DNA from: Lineus longissimus
Taxonomy: Eukaryota; Nemertea; Pilidiophora; Heteronemertea; Lineidae
DNA: 64,000 nucleotides
Direction: 5' to 3'
NCBI RefSeq assembly: GCF_910592395.1
Contig: NC_088310.1
Location: forward strand, 26,305,491-26,369,490
The position numbers were made by a program, and so were the translations under genes. The notes below the pieces were generated by a model. That model was given only the letters and a program-made list of their open reading frames with translations, had not been told where the DNA came from and did not search any database. Shown piece after piece: positions 50,485 through 62,300 of the stretch (positions are counted from its first letter, which is position 1; every line of letters starts with the position of its first letter).

Positions 50485-51647
50485 GTACTTATTCTTATTC
50501 GTTCGTAAACTACAACATCTCCTTTGAAATGCAGGACATTATATTATCACAGAAATAACTGAATTTCTGTTGTATTTATAATCAGAGTTCTATGCAATTG
50601 AGAGTTGTTTAAGAAAATGTATTCATTCGTGATTTACATGTTTCGTTTTGATGAGATTGTGGGTCTAAAATGAAATCGCTTTGTCTAAAGTGACATCTGT
50701 TATTGGTAGAATTGACGAAACCCATGTTAGCCTGTTGGCCTGTAGGTTTGCCTGTAATGAGAACTATTGTGGCTGTCAATGAGAACCCTGTAACCCCCCT
50801 TCTGTATGTTAGGTGTACATGTACCACAGGGTTTACATGGTTCCTCTTCATTTTTGGTTGCATATGCAGAAGATAGCTAGTAATCATGTTACTAGTAGGT
50901 GTTGTACAGTTGTGAAGTGGCTGCTTAAAGTTCACACGAATAGATATATTCATTGGTAATATTAGTCTTGTAGTCTTGTCTATTCATACCTGTTCCTTGA
51001 GGATGTTATATGATTTGAAGAGAAGTCAGTCGGAGACTATTTCGTTTGTGAATCAGGGACAGAGCCATACACAAACTTGACAAAGTGTAGTAGAACTTCT
51101 CACGAACTTATCACAAGGAAGCCAAATGGAAAGCAGGACAACTCTGACTATGATCAGATATAGACACGAAGTGCACTGACAAGGCTCGTGGAAAGGAACC
51201 ACCAAAGCAACAATGTGGTTTTGAGTTCTGACCATTATCTCGAGGACACTTGCAACCAGATTATGTGGATCCAAATAATAATGATAATAATACGAGTCTT
51301 ATATAGCGCAGTATCCAACCATTAACTGGCCGCTCAAAGCAAAATGAATAGCAGTTACCAAATCCTGACCGAAATTAATGTTGTATGTATTCAAGTGGGT
51401 GTCCTACAAACAGGTGTCTGCCCAGAGGTTGGAAGGTCTTTGTGATTATGTACTCTTGGAGATGCTGCCCGTATGTCAATGCCTTACTTCAATGCACTTA
51501 TTTTGTCCCCGGCAAGTGAGTGAAATGCAAGAAGGGTTGGTGATCATGAAGAAATGGATGTTCAAGTTCCATGATTATTGGGCAATCATGGCCTCGGCGA
51601 GGGTGGTCCTGGCCCTTCTTATTGTTAAAACTTGATACAAGCCATTG
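50485..51647. other. Spacer between RALGAPB and the SINE-like element
   Basis: No gene is supported. Around 51286-51345 the string tacgagtcttatatagcgca plus ggccgctcaaagc resembles dispersed repeat tails common in marine invertebrate genomes; this is a weak impression. Confidence 0.35.
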
Positions 51648-51800
51648 GGGAGGTGTGGTGTAGTGGTCAAGATACCGAACTTGTCACCCAAACATTGTAG
51701 TTTGATACCAGACACAACACACAACTGCAATCTCAGGCAAGTCGCTTACAACACTTCGACTGTCTCACTCTTGGAGATATAAAACTGAGCTTCCTTGTAC
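51648..51800 (+). repeat. tRNA-derived SINE with Deu-like core
   Basis: An A-box-like ggtgtagtggtcaagatacc (from about 51656), a B-box-like gtagtttgataccag (51697), and a downstream aggcaagtcgcttac (51735) match the order tRNA head then Deu-type central domain. Confidence 0.6.
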
Positions 51801-51927
51801 CTGAAGACCATGCCTGTGAAAGCCAAAGAAAGCACCTGCCTTGACAGGACATGTAGTTTGAGACGTCTCCTCTCCCTGGCTCAAAACAGAATCACCAGGT
51901 CAATAAACCCAACTGCTGGCATGCAGA

Positions 51928-52115
51928 CTCTTGGAGGTTGAGATATTCACTAGACTCTTGGAGGGCCTTGGAGGTTGAGATATTCACTAGACTCTTGGAG
52001 GACCTTGGAGGTTGAGAGATTCACTATGACCCTTGGAGGAGCTTGGAAGTTGAGAGAATCACTGGACTCATTCAACAAATGCTCACTAGACACTTGGGAG
52101 GACTTTGGAGGTTGG
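51928..52115. repeat. About 43-base minisatellite, 4-5 diverged units
   Basis: The units share cttggaggttgagatattca and ctagactcttgga. It lies beyond the 3' end of the cysteine synthase gene. Confidence 0.8.
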
Positions 52116-52498
52116 GAGAGATGAGCCACAGGAAAGAACATAACAACTTGCTTAGTTACAAATATCATCTATATATTAATAAAGTTTAACATCTCGGTAC
52201 ACATTGCACGTTGATGACAATTTCTATGGCGTTTTTTCACATTCTCTACTTTAAGTAAAAAATATCCTACATCAGTTCCATGCTCCTACAGCATTTACGT
52301 TGTCAAAGTCCCCAACAATGCTGTTCGAGGTTGTAACCAATGCCATCTGCTAGGAGATAAACATCTTGATTTCTACTTCATTAAATTATCCTCTGTTTGG
52401 GCTGCCAGCCTTGATAAACAGTCCAGCACAGCATTGACAATCCATACATGATCGGACCAATCAAGTTATAATCACAGTCAATCATATTAGCTCATGTA
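52116..52498 (-). other. Cysteine synthase 3' UTR and flank
   Basis: Sequence beyond the stop codon at 52499. I could not find a confident minus-strand polyadenylation signal, so the transcript end is not assigned. Confidence 0.4.
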
Positions 52499-55400
52499 TC
52501 ACTCCTGGAGAGATCGATGGTATTCTTCTGGTACGGAATCTAGGAGTCCTGCAATGACAGAGGAAGAAGAATCTCAGTTAAGGAAATAAAGCTATCATCA
52601 CCTTGATGAATTTGTTATCCATTCAGTCTCAAACACTTCATGTTAAAGTTGATATGATTTACACAATTTGACACATCTTGAAAGAGTAAAACCTTAAGTG
52701 CTTACCTTTACTGATGAGGAACTTTTTGCTAAAAAGCTTCTTGAAGTATCTCTGGAAAGCAAAGAAGATCATGTTCAAATATAATCGAAGCATTAAATGT
52801 ATTCAAAAGTCAACAGAACTCTACATGTAAACACTGCACTATGGGCCCTGACTAGAACCAAGCACAATCTATCATATCATTTCATTTCAATATTCTTGTC
52901 AATTCCTGACAAATGTAGTGAACTACTGATCATTCTGCACATGAAGAATCGGAAGGCTCATTCTCAGTACACATGTAGTTTGGTTTAATTCTTACCTGTC
53001 CAGTATCACACAAGCATGTGACCACAGTATGCCCAGGTCCGAGCATCTTAGCGACCTTGACAGCTGCTGACACATTCAGGCCGGATGAAGCACCAACAAA
53101 AAATCCTTCCTGGTGGAGTAATCGGAAGGTCTGTAATGGATGAGTTTGAGAGGTTGAAGTTATTGAAACCTCGTCGGCTATCTGGAATCTAACAGGGCTG
53201 TCGATCGAAGCCTGAGAAATTAGGAGAAACCTGATTCTAATGTAGACACAAAGTGACAAGCAAAATATCTCAAATTCCCGGTGAATAGATCAGATCTCAA
53301 TTCTGTCGGCAATGAAGCTCTTACCATGTTAACAGAATCAGTATCCGGCACTAACAAAGCATCATCCACTGGAGCACCTTCAAGATTATTGGTTATGCGG
53401 CCCTGGCCGATGCCCTCACAGATTGAGCCTCCCTCCGTTCTCTCCATTTTGCCGTGCTTGAACCAGTTGTAAGGTACGGCACCCTAAGAAGAAATTAGCT
53501 AGAATTCGTCACTGATAAAGATGTACACAAAAAAGGGTAGAAACTGTTTCGAATTTCTTAATCACTACTATCTTTTGGGTTCCATTCACATAGCAATACC
53601 AGTTTCCTGGCAGATCTCGGGACCGGTTTTTTCGATGTGTGCTTGTCTGTCAATTATTGAGTAACTGTCGTCTCTGTACACTCTGTGATATCTTACCGGT
53701 GGATCAGCAAGGACGACCTGGATACTTGGGTTCTTCTCCTTCAGATAGATGCCCACCCCTGCAAGCGTTCCTCCTGATCCTGTCGCAAACGTGACTGCGC
53801 TCACTTTACCACCTGAAGAAGGGATGGTCAAACTTGTATGATGTTAGAGTTAAAATCACAGTGTGAGACACAGTTGTACATGAAGACACATGAGAAAGGA
53901 CGGGGCTCAAAATCCATCCAAATCAAAACGTGATTATCAAGCGACCAAGTCATCATGTACAGCTCTTCTTAAAACAACATCGCCACCAACGCGCAAGTAA
54001 TAAAGAAAACTTGAGCTGATGGTCACATACCAGTTTCCTGCCAGATCTCAGGACCGGTTGTTTCGATGTGTGCTTGTCTGTTGGCACGATTATCGAACTG
54101 GTCAGTCCACACAGCATTATCTATGCTATCTGCAAACCTGTGTGCCTGGAAGAAGTAGACAAGACAAAAGCTCTCAACATTTGCAGCAAAATGGGTTTCC
54201 CTACTTATAGGCATCAAGCAACTATGCCATTGAAATCTAACCCCAATATGGACAAGAGCAATGACTTCAATTCAAATCTACACAATCTATTTGTCAGGAG
54301 GCCAACTCTGATATATCAGATATATGACATGCTGGATGAGTTTTAAAAGCTCTTTACCTGATGGTTGTAGTTCATCTCGTCTGTAAATGGCACAACTGGG
54401 ACCTGTCGGACATCAGCACCAAGAGCTAATAGAGCCTCAACCTTTTCCTGGAAATAACCAATAACAGCAAGATTATTGGGGCAATATGATGTGTTTGTAT
54501 GTAACTTACACCCACCTTTCAACCAGCAGGATCGTTGTATGTTTTGCGTAAGCTACGAATAAGATTACGCAAACCTTCACTGCGATATGCCGGCAACTGG
54601 TGTAGGTTGTGGACTGTTTACATGAAGCAGAGGGTATGTCAATTGTGACTGGGAATGTGTCTTACTAAGGCAGCAGTTACCTGAGACTGATTATCTGGCA
54701 TGAAAATGACACACTTGTATCCCAAAGCCAGACACATGTGAGCCAGACCGATACCAGTGTTTCCAGCTGTACCTTCAACAACCGTACCACCTGGTCGAAT
54801 CAACCCTGAAAGAAAGTCATTGTATATACATTATGATAACAAAGAGAAATTGTGACTACATGAACGAACTGCTTCGATTCCGCACCTGCATTAATACCTC
54901 ACCCTTTGTCATAAACAAAATTGTTTACCTTTCTCTTGGGCCTGCTTGATGAGATACAATGCTGCCCTGTCTTTGACTGACCCTCCTCCATTTGCAAACT
55001 CTGCCTTTGCAAGTATGTCACACCCTGCAAGATTGAACGGAAATCGTTGTCAGCAAAAGACAGGAAGATAAGTGGCATAGTGGTTTGCGTGCCAGGCTCA
55101 TAATCTGGAGGTTGTAGGTTCAACTCTGGGAAGGATCACCGCTGCTTATGTTTGAGCAAGGCACTTCACCATGCTATTTCTCTCTACTAAGGAGTAGAGA
55201 TGGATACATGTAAATATGAATGCCAGACCCGAGCACTGAAGCCATGCTGCGTGGACTTTGTGATACTCACTGGGAGTTGAAATTGAATCTGGAATGTACA
55301 GGCCAATAGCTGGGGTAATAATGTGATGTGGATTGAGTAACTTTACCCAACTGACTGTTTTACAAAACTGGTGACAAGAAAAGTAGCAGGTCCTTATTCG

Positions 55401-55997
55401 TCTGAATACCATTGTTTCCTACCTGTTTCTTCACTCATCTTATGGAGACGAACCATTGGAGTCCTGAAATTACAAAAAGAAGTGGCAAGTTAAAAAGTAA
55501 ATCATCTCATCTTGTCTAATCTGAATTGATATCAGGGAAATTTTCTTGAAAACTGTGATATTCTATTGATATAAGGCTTACCTGCCAACCATCCCAACAA
55601 ATCCTTTTCTAACAGCAGCATTCTGAAAGACAATTAACAGAGTTAAGTCACACTCTAGGCATCAGGACCCTGGACTATCATTTCATTTCAGCGAAACGTT
55701 GGGTACCCCCCCCCCCCCCGAAATATTCATTCTAGGGATATGATCCTTAGGATCATCCTGGGTCAAGGAAGTACACATCGGCATGTACATTGCATAGGGC
55801 AAATGTACATGAATTTGAAAACTGTATTTTTTACCTCTGTAACAATAAAAATATACATGACAATAACTTACGTTGGAAGATAAGTATCTACTTTGGTCGT
55901 ATTGTAAAGGTTGATTGGACAGGACAGGTGTTAGCTTGACTTTTCTGCGAAAATTTGGCGATAAAATTCGGCCTATTTTCAACATGGGCGCAGCCAT
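52499..55997 (-). CDS. PLP-dependent cysteine synthase-like enzyme with mitochondrial-type leader, 12 exons, 379 aa
   Basis: Exons: 55997-55872, 55622-55582, 55463-55423, 55024-54929, 54805-54681, 54447-54358, 54145-54031, 53812-53697, 53483-53325, 53130-52996, 52751-52706, 52548-52499. All phases agree. The leader [20 protein letters not shown] is basic and non-acidic, as in mitochondrial presequences. Family motifs: GMVGRTPMVRL; PLP lysine in [10 protein letters not shown] (about K87); substrate loop [22 protein letters not shown]; glycine loop [36 protein letters not shown]. The sequence resembles fungal-type (YGR012W-like) cysteine synthase more than cystathionine beta-synthase, and it lacks heme and CBS domains. 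The expected reaction is beta-replacement forming cysteine from O-acetylserine or a similar donor; the true substrate in animals is not shown by sequence. It is divergent from MACROD. Confidence 0.93.
53598..53650 (-). pseudogene. Partial, misplaced copy of a cysteine synthase exon
   Basis: On the minus strand this reads [17 protein letters not shown], a diverged copy of the end of the exon 54145-54031 ([17 protein letters not shown]). It sits in the intron after the next exon. The donor changed from GTATGT to GTATTG and there is no matching acceptor, so it is probably not spliced in. Confidence 0.8.
55062..55230 (+). repeat. tRNA-derived SINE with Deu-like core in a cysteine synthase intron
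   Basis: tggcatagtggtttgcgtgc (A box region, about 55072) and gtaggttcaactctggg (B box, 55114) are followed by tttgagcaaggcacttcacc (about 55151), the hallmark of Deu-domain SINEs. Confidence 0.75.
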
Positions 55998-56201
55998 CTT
56001 GAAAAGTAATCTCTAATCTGTAACATTTTCCATATAAAAGGGAAAGAATGGGAAAAATCCCAATAATTTGTCAACTTCTTTCTTAAAAATAAAATATTAT
56101 ATGCAATGTACATACTTTTATTATTCTATACAATTACTAGAAGTTATTATTCGTTATATCAAATATTTTATTAGCGACTATTTTAGTTCCAAGCGGTTAT
56201 A
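55998..56201. promoter_or_regulatory. Upstream flank of the cysteine synthase gene
   Basis: About 200 AT-rich bases between the start codon and the left end of the inverted-repeat element. With the 118 bases at 59282-59399 this would be the original divergent promoter. Confidence 0.4.
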
Positions 56202-59200
56202 CTAATTCCCGACCTACCCCGACCTTTACCGACTTTCGGAAAATGCTGCCAAAATATAGTGTTTTTATCATCAGAATATTTATATTTGTACTGTTTACAT
56301 ACATATAAAGAACGTCTGTTAATTTCAAGACTTTTGAACAATGCTAAGTTGAGCAAATCAACTCCAATAATTACATCTATTAACCGACCGCAATTTTTCT
56401 GCAGGCATGGCAGGTCGGCAATCTTTGTTAGATGTGGTTGTCGCTTCTTGTAAACTGTACATGCATATGCTGCGTCCGGCCCAAGGCCCGGCCTTGTCTG
56501 AACCCAGCATTAATCGCGGGAAAATAGCACGTGGCTGGCTTTGGCGCCAGTTGCAAGGGAATTTTTAAACTTTCCGTTTACTTTCAGGTCAGATAAAGAT
56601 GGCAGTGTCAATTAAAATCAGCTGAGATTATATCAGATTTTGAACAAGATTGATTCTTTCCATGAAAGCCCTTTCGTGATAAAAGTCCACAGATTATGAT
56701 ACGGAGAGTTCATTCAGGTTGTCTTAGTTGTGTGCGCGTTTTTGCGTTACGCGGTCTTTTTTTTAAGTAAAAAAGAAAAAGAAAAATGTTGTCCACAACC
56801 GAACTCGCGACCTTTGGATCGAACATCGTATTCTGCTATTTCTGACGAGCGCTCTACCAACTGCTCTAATGTTTCTATGACGTCTGACGTCATGTATTTG
56901 TCGAAATCTGATTGGCTTAAAGTCCCTGTACAAATGTACAATGTACTGCCCGAAACGTTCAGGAAAACAAAATTCGCTAGCGGCTTGTGTCATTCCCCTG
57001 GTGGGGACTTACATAACTTGTTGGCTGTGGCAAACGAGAAGTCTCCGGTCTTTCACAGCCGGCGGCTGGTGTGAGCATCTTGACCCAAGCCTTGGAGCCA
57101 CCCCGCCGACCCGGACTCCGTTACACCAACGGACCGATTAACTCTGATGGTTCAGAATGGGTGTGAGGGGTGAAACAGTCTTCCGTTTTGTATGGCTTGG
57201 GCCCATGTCTTTCATGACGTCGGCCCCTGTCTCTCACAACATGTTGGTGGTTAAGGCAGTATCTAAAACCCCATACCACATACCACATACCCACACATGC
57301 CAATTTTTTCCAGGTGGGGCAATCCAATGAAGGCTGAAGCTTTTATAATAAGCCTGGGAAGATTGGATCACTCATTTTTAGTTCGTCTTACCCAGGAGAC
57401 AGGAGTGTTTAATGGACAACCCATGAAGTGACCCGACCGAATCAAGTTTGATATCATGTTATCAAAGTTGGCAATTGTATTCTGTTTCGAATGATTGCAG
57501 GTTTCGAAACTGAGCGCCCTACGAACGACGAACTACAAAGTACGAATGTCTGTCGAGTCATCAAGTCCTCTATCAGCTAATTGATTTACACGACACTGAA
57601 CCATATTTTATACTTGGTTGTAGAAGGAATTGGGGAAATGATTAAAAATAAATCGTCGATAAAATGCCTTTACATCGTCTTTTGGCATACGGAACCTGCC
57701 TAATGCATTTCCACAGCTCAGCATATGTACATGTACAAGTATGTATGCTAAAGCAAATCCCACATTTTGACAATGCCTGTCATATTTATCATTGACAGAA
57801 CAAAGGTCTCGCTTGAGGAGATAACTACGAGCCGGCCTGGTTCAATGGGGTGCCCGGATGCTGTTACGTCAAATGTATTGTCTTTGGTCATGATCGGTCG
57901 CGGTTGATATGAACGCCAGTCGGTTGGTGTGTGAGGTGCGGAGAACATCGCGGGAACACTTTCTCCGATTTCAAACGTAAAAATGCCTTCAAATTTTCCG
58001 AAACAAATCAAAACGGCTGCAGCAGAAGGTAAGGCACGGTATCTATTCCTGATAAAGGTATGGGTTGGTTTCAAAGGGTTTTTTATTGTAGAAATAGTCA
58101 TACAATCAAGGCGGGAATGAACTGCGCTGTTTAAAATTTCAAGCCAGACATGTTGAATTATGTACATCACTGCACTTCATGTACATGTTCAACGGCAATT
58201 TTAATTGCCATCCCTAATCAAATACCATTCGCTCAAAGAAACTAAAGGCGCACGTCAAGTCATGATGGTGGAGATGCAAGTGATCATGTTAAATCAGCGA
58301 GATCCCACCACTGCTCTTCTATCCTGTGATGTGGAAATCTCCACTGAATTCATGACGGTTTGTCTAATTATATGTAAATTGACGTAAACAGTTAGGTTTT
58401 AAATTCAACAACCATTCATTTGGCGGCCACTATCCCGACTGTGGTGTAGCACCCGACTATAACTGGCATGAAAAGGGTATACGCTGGTTATGGATGTCAG
58501 ATCGTGGTTCCCTGACCTTTGCAAACAATTTCACTGGACGTAACCCACGCGGCGACACCAAGGACCGCTGGCTAATCTATTGATATGTTCGTATAGGGTG
58601 TCAAAGTCGGAGAGAAGAAGAGCCACTCTTCTCTTGTAGGGGGTTCACTTGGAAGTGTTTGCATTTGTTAGCCTATAAACACAAGATTTTAATCCTTCAG
58701 TCTTGGGTTTGGCGGAGAGAACTAATCTTACATAAGTCCCAGAACAATATCATATGTCTTTATGGCAATATTACTGGGACCCAGTGCAGTGCCGTTCTAT
58801 CCAATATTCCTGGGGCTGTTGGAGAGGCTTCTTGTCTAAACAGTGCCATTCTGCCCCCTCTAAGGCATTATGTTGGTAACTAATGAATTGACTGCGAAAT
58901 GAAAGCAGGTTAAACACAAGGTGTTAATTCTTAATTCGCCAAAGCCAGCCACGTGCTATTTTCCCGCGATTAATGCTGAGTTCAGACAAGGCCGGACACG
59001 AGCATATGTATGTGCAGTTTACAAGAAGCGACAACCACAACTAACAAAGATTGCCGACCTGCAGAAAAATTGCGGTCGGTTAATAGATGTAATTATTGGA
59101 GTTGATTTGCTCAACTTAGCATCGTTCAAAAGTCTTGAAATTAACAGACGTGCTGTATATGTATGTAAATAGTACAAATGAAAATATTCTGATGATAAAA

Positions 59201-59279
59201 ACACTATATTTTGGCAGCATTTTCTGCAATTCTGCAAGTCGGTACAGGTCGGGAAAAGTCGGGGTAGGTCGGGAATTAG
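56202..59279. mobile_element. 3.1 kb DNA transposon-like element with about 340-base terminal inverted repeats
   Basis: Left repeat 56202-56546 and right repeat 58937-59279 are inverted copies with a few differences and a small indel. Both termini read ctaattcccgacctaccccg inward. The flanks fit a 2-base TA (or AT) target duplication. The 2.4 kb interior shows no recognisable transposase; the longest minus-strand frame (58170-57748) resembles nothing I know. It appears to be a non-autonomous or decayed element. Short similar frames in the two arms (INRPQFF and similar) are only the inverted repeat read twice. Confidence 0.8.
56793..56875 (-). repeat. tRNA-like sequence inside the inverted-repeat element
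   Basis: On the minus strand it reads gagcagttggtagagcgctc (a near-perfect A box region), then gttcgatccaaaggtcgcga and gagttcggttgtgg near a B box. Cloverleaf arms and acceptor pairing are not convincing, so I call it tRNA-derived (SINE head or tRNA pseudogene), not a functional tRNA. Confidence 0.5.
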
Positions 59280-59399
59280 TATGACCCCAGTTCAAGGTAC
59301 GCCGTAAAGGTGGCAGTGCGCGTCATATGACATTCGTTGACATATTTTTCTCTCAGATCATGCAATTTCAACTGTTTGAAGGAACCTACTGACGTATTG

Positions 59400-62300
59400 A
59401 TGCATGTTATTCAAAAAAGCAACTTTCATAGGATCCTTAGACATCAAGGTCATGTAGCAGCAGCGAACCATTTAATCAGAAAATTGCCACTTTTTGGTTG
59501 GTTCAGGCCAGGTCCAGCACCAGCAGCTAGTGTTGTTGCAAGAACACTTTCACTTTCACCACACAGAGATCTACATTCCTTTCAGAAAATTTTTTGTCGT
59601 CACAATATACTCTTACCTCTTCTTCGGCAAAGAGTAAATTTTGTTGAACGCCAGATTTCTACCCATTGTCGGTTTGGCCGTCAAAGTCGAAGAAGAAACT
59701 ATTTGCTACTTGGACAGCCACTTTTCATTGTTCTAGTTCTTTCTCAATTCACTCTGAGCTCCAGGACTGAGGGTATGGATAAGTTCTTTTGGATGAGTCC
59801 GAAGAAAAGCAGAAGTAGCAAGGGGGGAAGCGAAAAGAGTGCCGATGGTGGTGAATTTGGTGATGATGAGAAACTTAACCCCAAACACGTCACACGGGCA
59901 CAACTCTGGCAGAAAGAAAAAGGTAATGAAGAGGGTCGACAAACATACACCTGGTACGGCCTTGTGGCTCTGCCGTGTATGGTAGGATCACCACCTCTTA
60001 TGTCATTATGTCATCGTTTTCACGGTATGATATCGTATAGTGTTGTTGATACAGAAATTAGAATGTGGGAGTCGTTTTTTTTAAACTTGAGAACTCCAGA
60101 GCTCTTAAGCAACAAACCGATTCTGATTAATTTATGATATCAGTGGACATTCATGCTTGCATGTACCGGTAACTAAATGACTCATTTGATTACATACCAA
60201 GTTGGTAGGTGCAAATGTATGTCATTTTATTCCATGGTGTTCTTTTATTGAACTTGTCAGAAAAGATGATCTTGATTGACTGCTCCTTTCAGAAAAATAC
60301 TTGAACATGCCTATTGAAGAGAAGAGGTTGGTCTACAAGTGTAAAGATAAATACTTGACCATCGATGATGTGTTGACGTGGCCACAGTTTGCTGAAGAGA
60401 ATGATATTCAGCCAGGTGAGTCTGTTGAAGGTTGAAGGCTTCAATACAGAATGTACTGTCCCAGGGCTGATACAATGGATTATGACAGTTATAACAAAAT
60501 TCTACTACTAGCTTATTGCTTACTTGTAGATTAACTCTTATAATTTAAATGATCTGTACGTTCATTTATATTTATAACCTTTTTTACTTGCATAGCACAG
60601 AAACACTAGTGATGTGGAGGAAGGCCTTTGCCCTCATTGTTACCACATCTTGTTTTGCTCAATTTTAGCACGGAAGAGCAAGATTCTCTTCCCTTACGAT
60701 GCAAATATCAATGCGAAAGTGTCCATCTGGAGAGGAGACATCACACGTCTGGAGATTGACTCCATCGCAAATGCTGCCAACAGTTCTCTACTAGGAGGAG
60801 GGGGAGGTACGCCAGCAATCATTTAATAGCCGGTTATACACATAGTACCTTTGGGGTTAAGGAAATTTGATCAACTCACAAAAAGTCATGTATGTACAAT
60901 GTATGTAGATATATGTATACAGCTTTAAATTGCCCTTTTCTCAGTGTCTCCTGTTCATGTATAGTGTTGTGACTGCTGAGAATACACAGACCTAATGGCA
61001 CATCACAACACCACCATTTTCATTTGTGCTTTCAGTTGACGGTGCCATCCATTCAGCAGCAGGACGTAACTTATTTCACGAGAACAACACGCTAAATGGC
61101 TGTGAATGTGGCAATGCAAAAATAAGTGGAGGTATGCAGGTTTTTCTCCTAATTTCTGATGCTAATTGAATTCTGTTATACGCTGCTTAACTGAGTAAGT
61201 GGCAGTGCAGTCTAATTTGTGGTGCAGTGAAGGTATTGATGTACAGGGTAGTAGAAGAGAACATTATCAAAGGTACCGTATTTTCCGGCGTATGACCCGC
61301 GGCTTTTTGCCCTCAAACAGGCCCAAAAAGTGGGGGTGCGGGTAATACAAAGGTGCGGGTCTTGCGTGGATTCTGAGAGGGATAAGCCCCAACCCCAAAG
61401 AAAAAAAAGGGGACCAAACTGGTTACTTGATAAGGATTTATGTCCATCGTTTTCGCATTGTTTTCAACCAATATTTCCGCCATGATCGCATAGTTTGTGA
61501 TGTCTCCGCTAGGGAAAATAGTTACGGCCATGCTGGAATTGATCCACTTTGGTTAACAATTAAAAAAAACATGGCGGTTCTAGGATGTCAACATCAATGA
61601 ATGGCTTACTATTTTTGGAGAATGCGGGTCTTGGAGCAGTGCGGGTCATAATCAGGTGCGGGTCTTGCGTGGCTTTAGGTAATGGTCAAAGGGGGTGCGG
61701 GTCATAGGGCAGTGCGGGGGATAATCCGGAAAATACGGTACTGGCTTTATCAAAACTTTTCATCAAGAAATACATGCACATGTAAAGGTATGCCAGGCAA
61801 TGTCTTGGTGTTGACCCCTTTTGCTACTACATTCAAACCCTGCGTTAAGAGTGTGTTCATTCTCTTCTCTTTCTAGGATACAAGCTGCCAGCCAGATGTA
61901 AGTGAATGTATCATTTTATACTAAAACCAGGTGACAGCCTCTCAAAATTGGCCAGCAGTAGGTAACAAAATACCACTTGTTTTCCTTGTTGAACCTGGCT
62001 ACTTTTCGAATGAATTATGTGCAATAACGGAATTGATACCAAAACTGGAGGCAATGGTGGTCTCACGAAACAGTGATTCCCCGAGGCAAGTCGAAGAAAA
62101 AGAAGCCATTCTATAGATGTGTAGCAAGTTTTAAAGTATGCATGTCAAATTAGGTACTCAGTAAGCAGTGATCCCTAAACTATGTTCTGATCCATACCTG
62201 GTGCATTACATGTATTGCGGACATTTCAGATATCATCAGTACTGTTGGTCCAATGGGTCACAATGAGGCGAAATTACGAAGTTGTTATACTCGATGCCTA

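Noticed and set aside
52499-55997. Bacterial contamination or recent bacterial transfer for cysteine synthase
   Set aside because: Twelve phase-consistent introns, an intronic SINE and a eukaryotic targeting leader show an established nuclear gene.
56793-56875. Functional tRNA gene
   Set aside because: The A box is good, but the acceptor stem, anticodon arm and B box do not form a convincing tRNA.
57748-58170. 140-codon minus-strand frame inside the inverted-repeat element as a transposase
   Set aside because: No DDE/DDD pattern, zinc finger or known motif is visible.
56259-59237. Two similar small peptides (sharing SINRPQFF) on opposite strands that looked like paralogues
   Set aside because: They are the two arms of one transposon's terminal inverted repeat read in mirror orientation.
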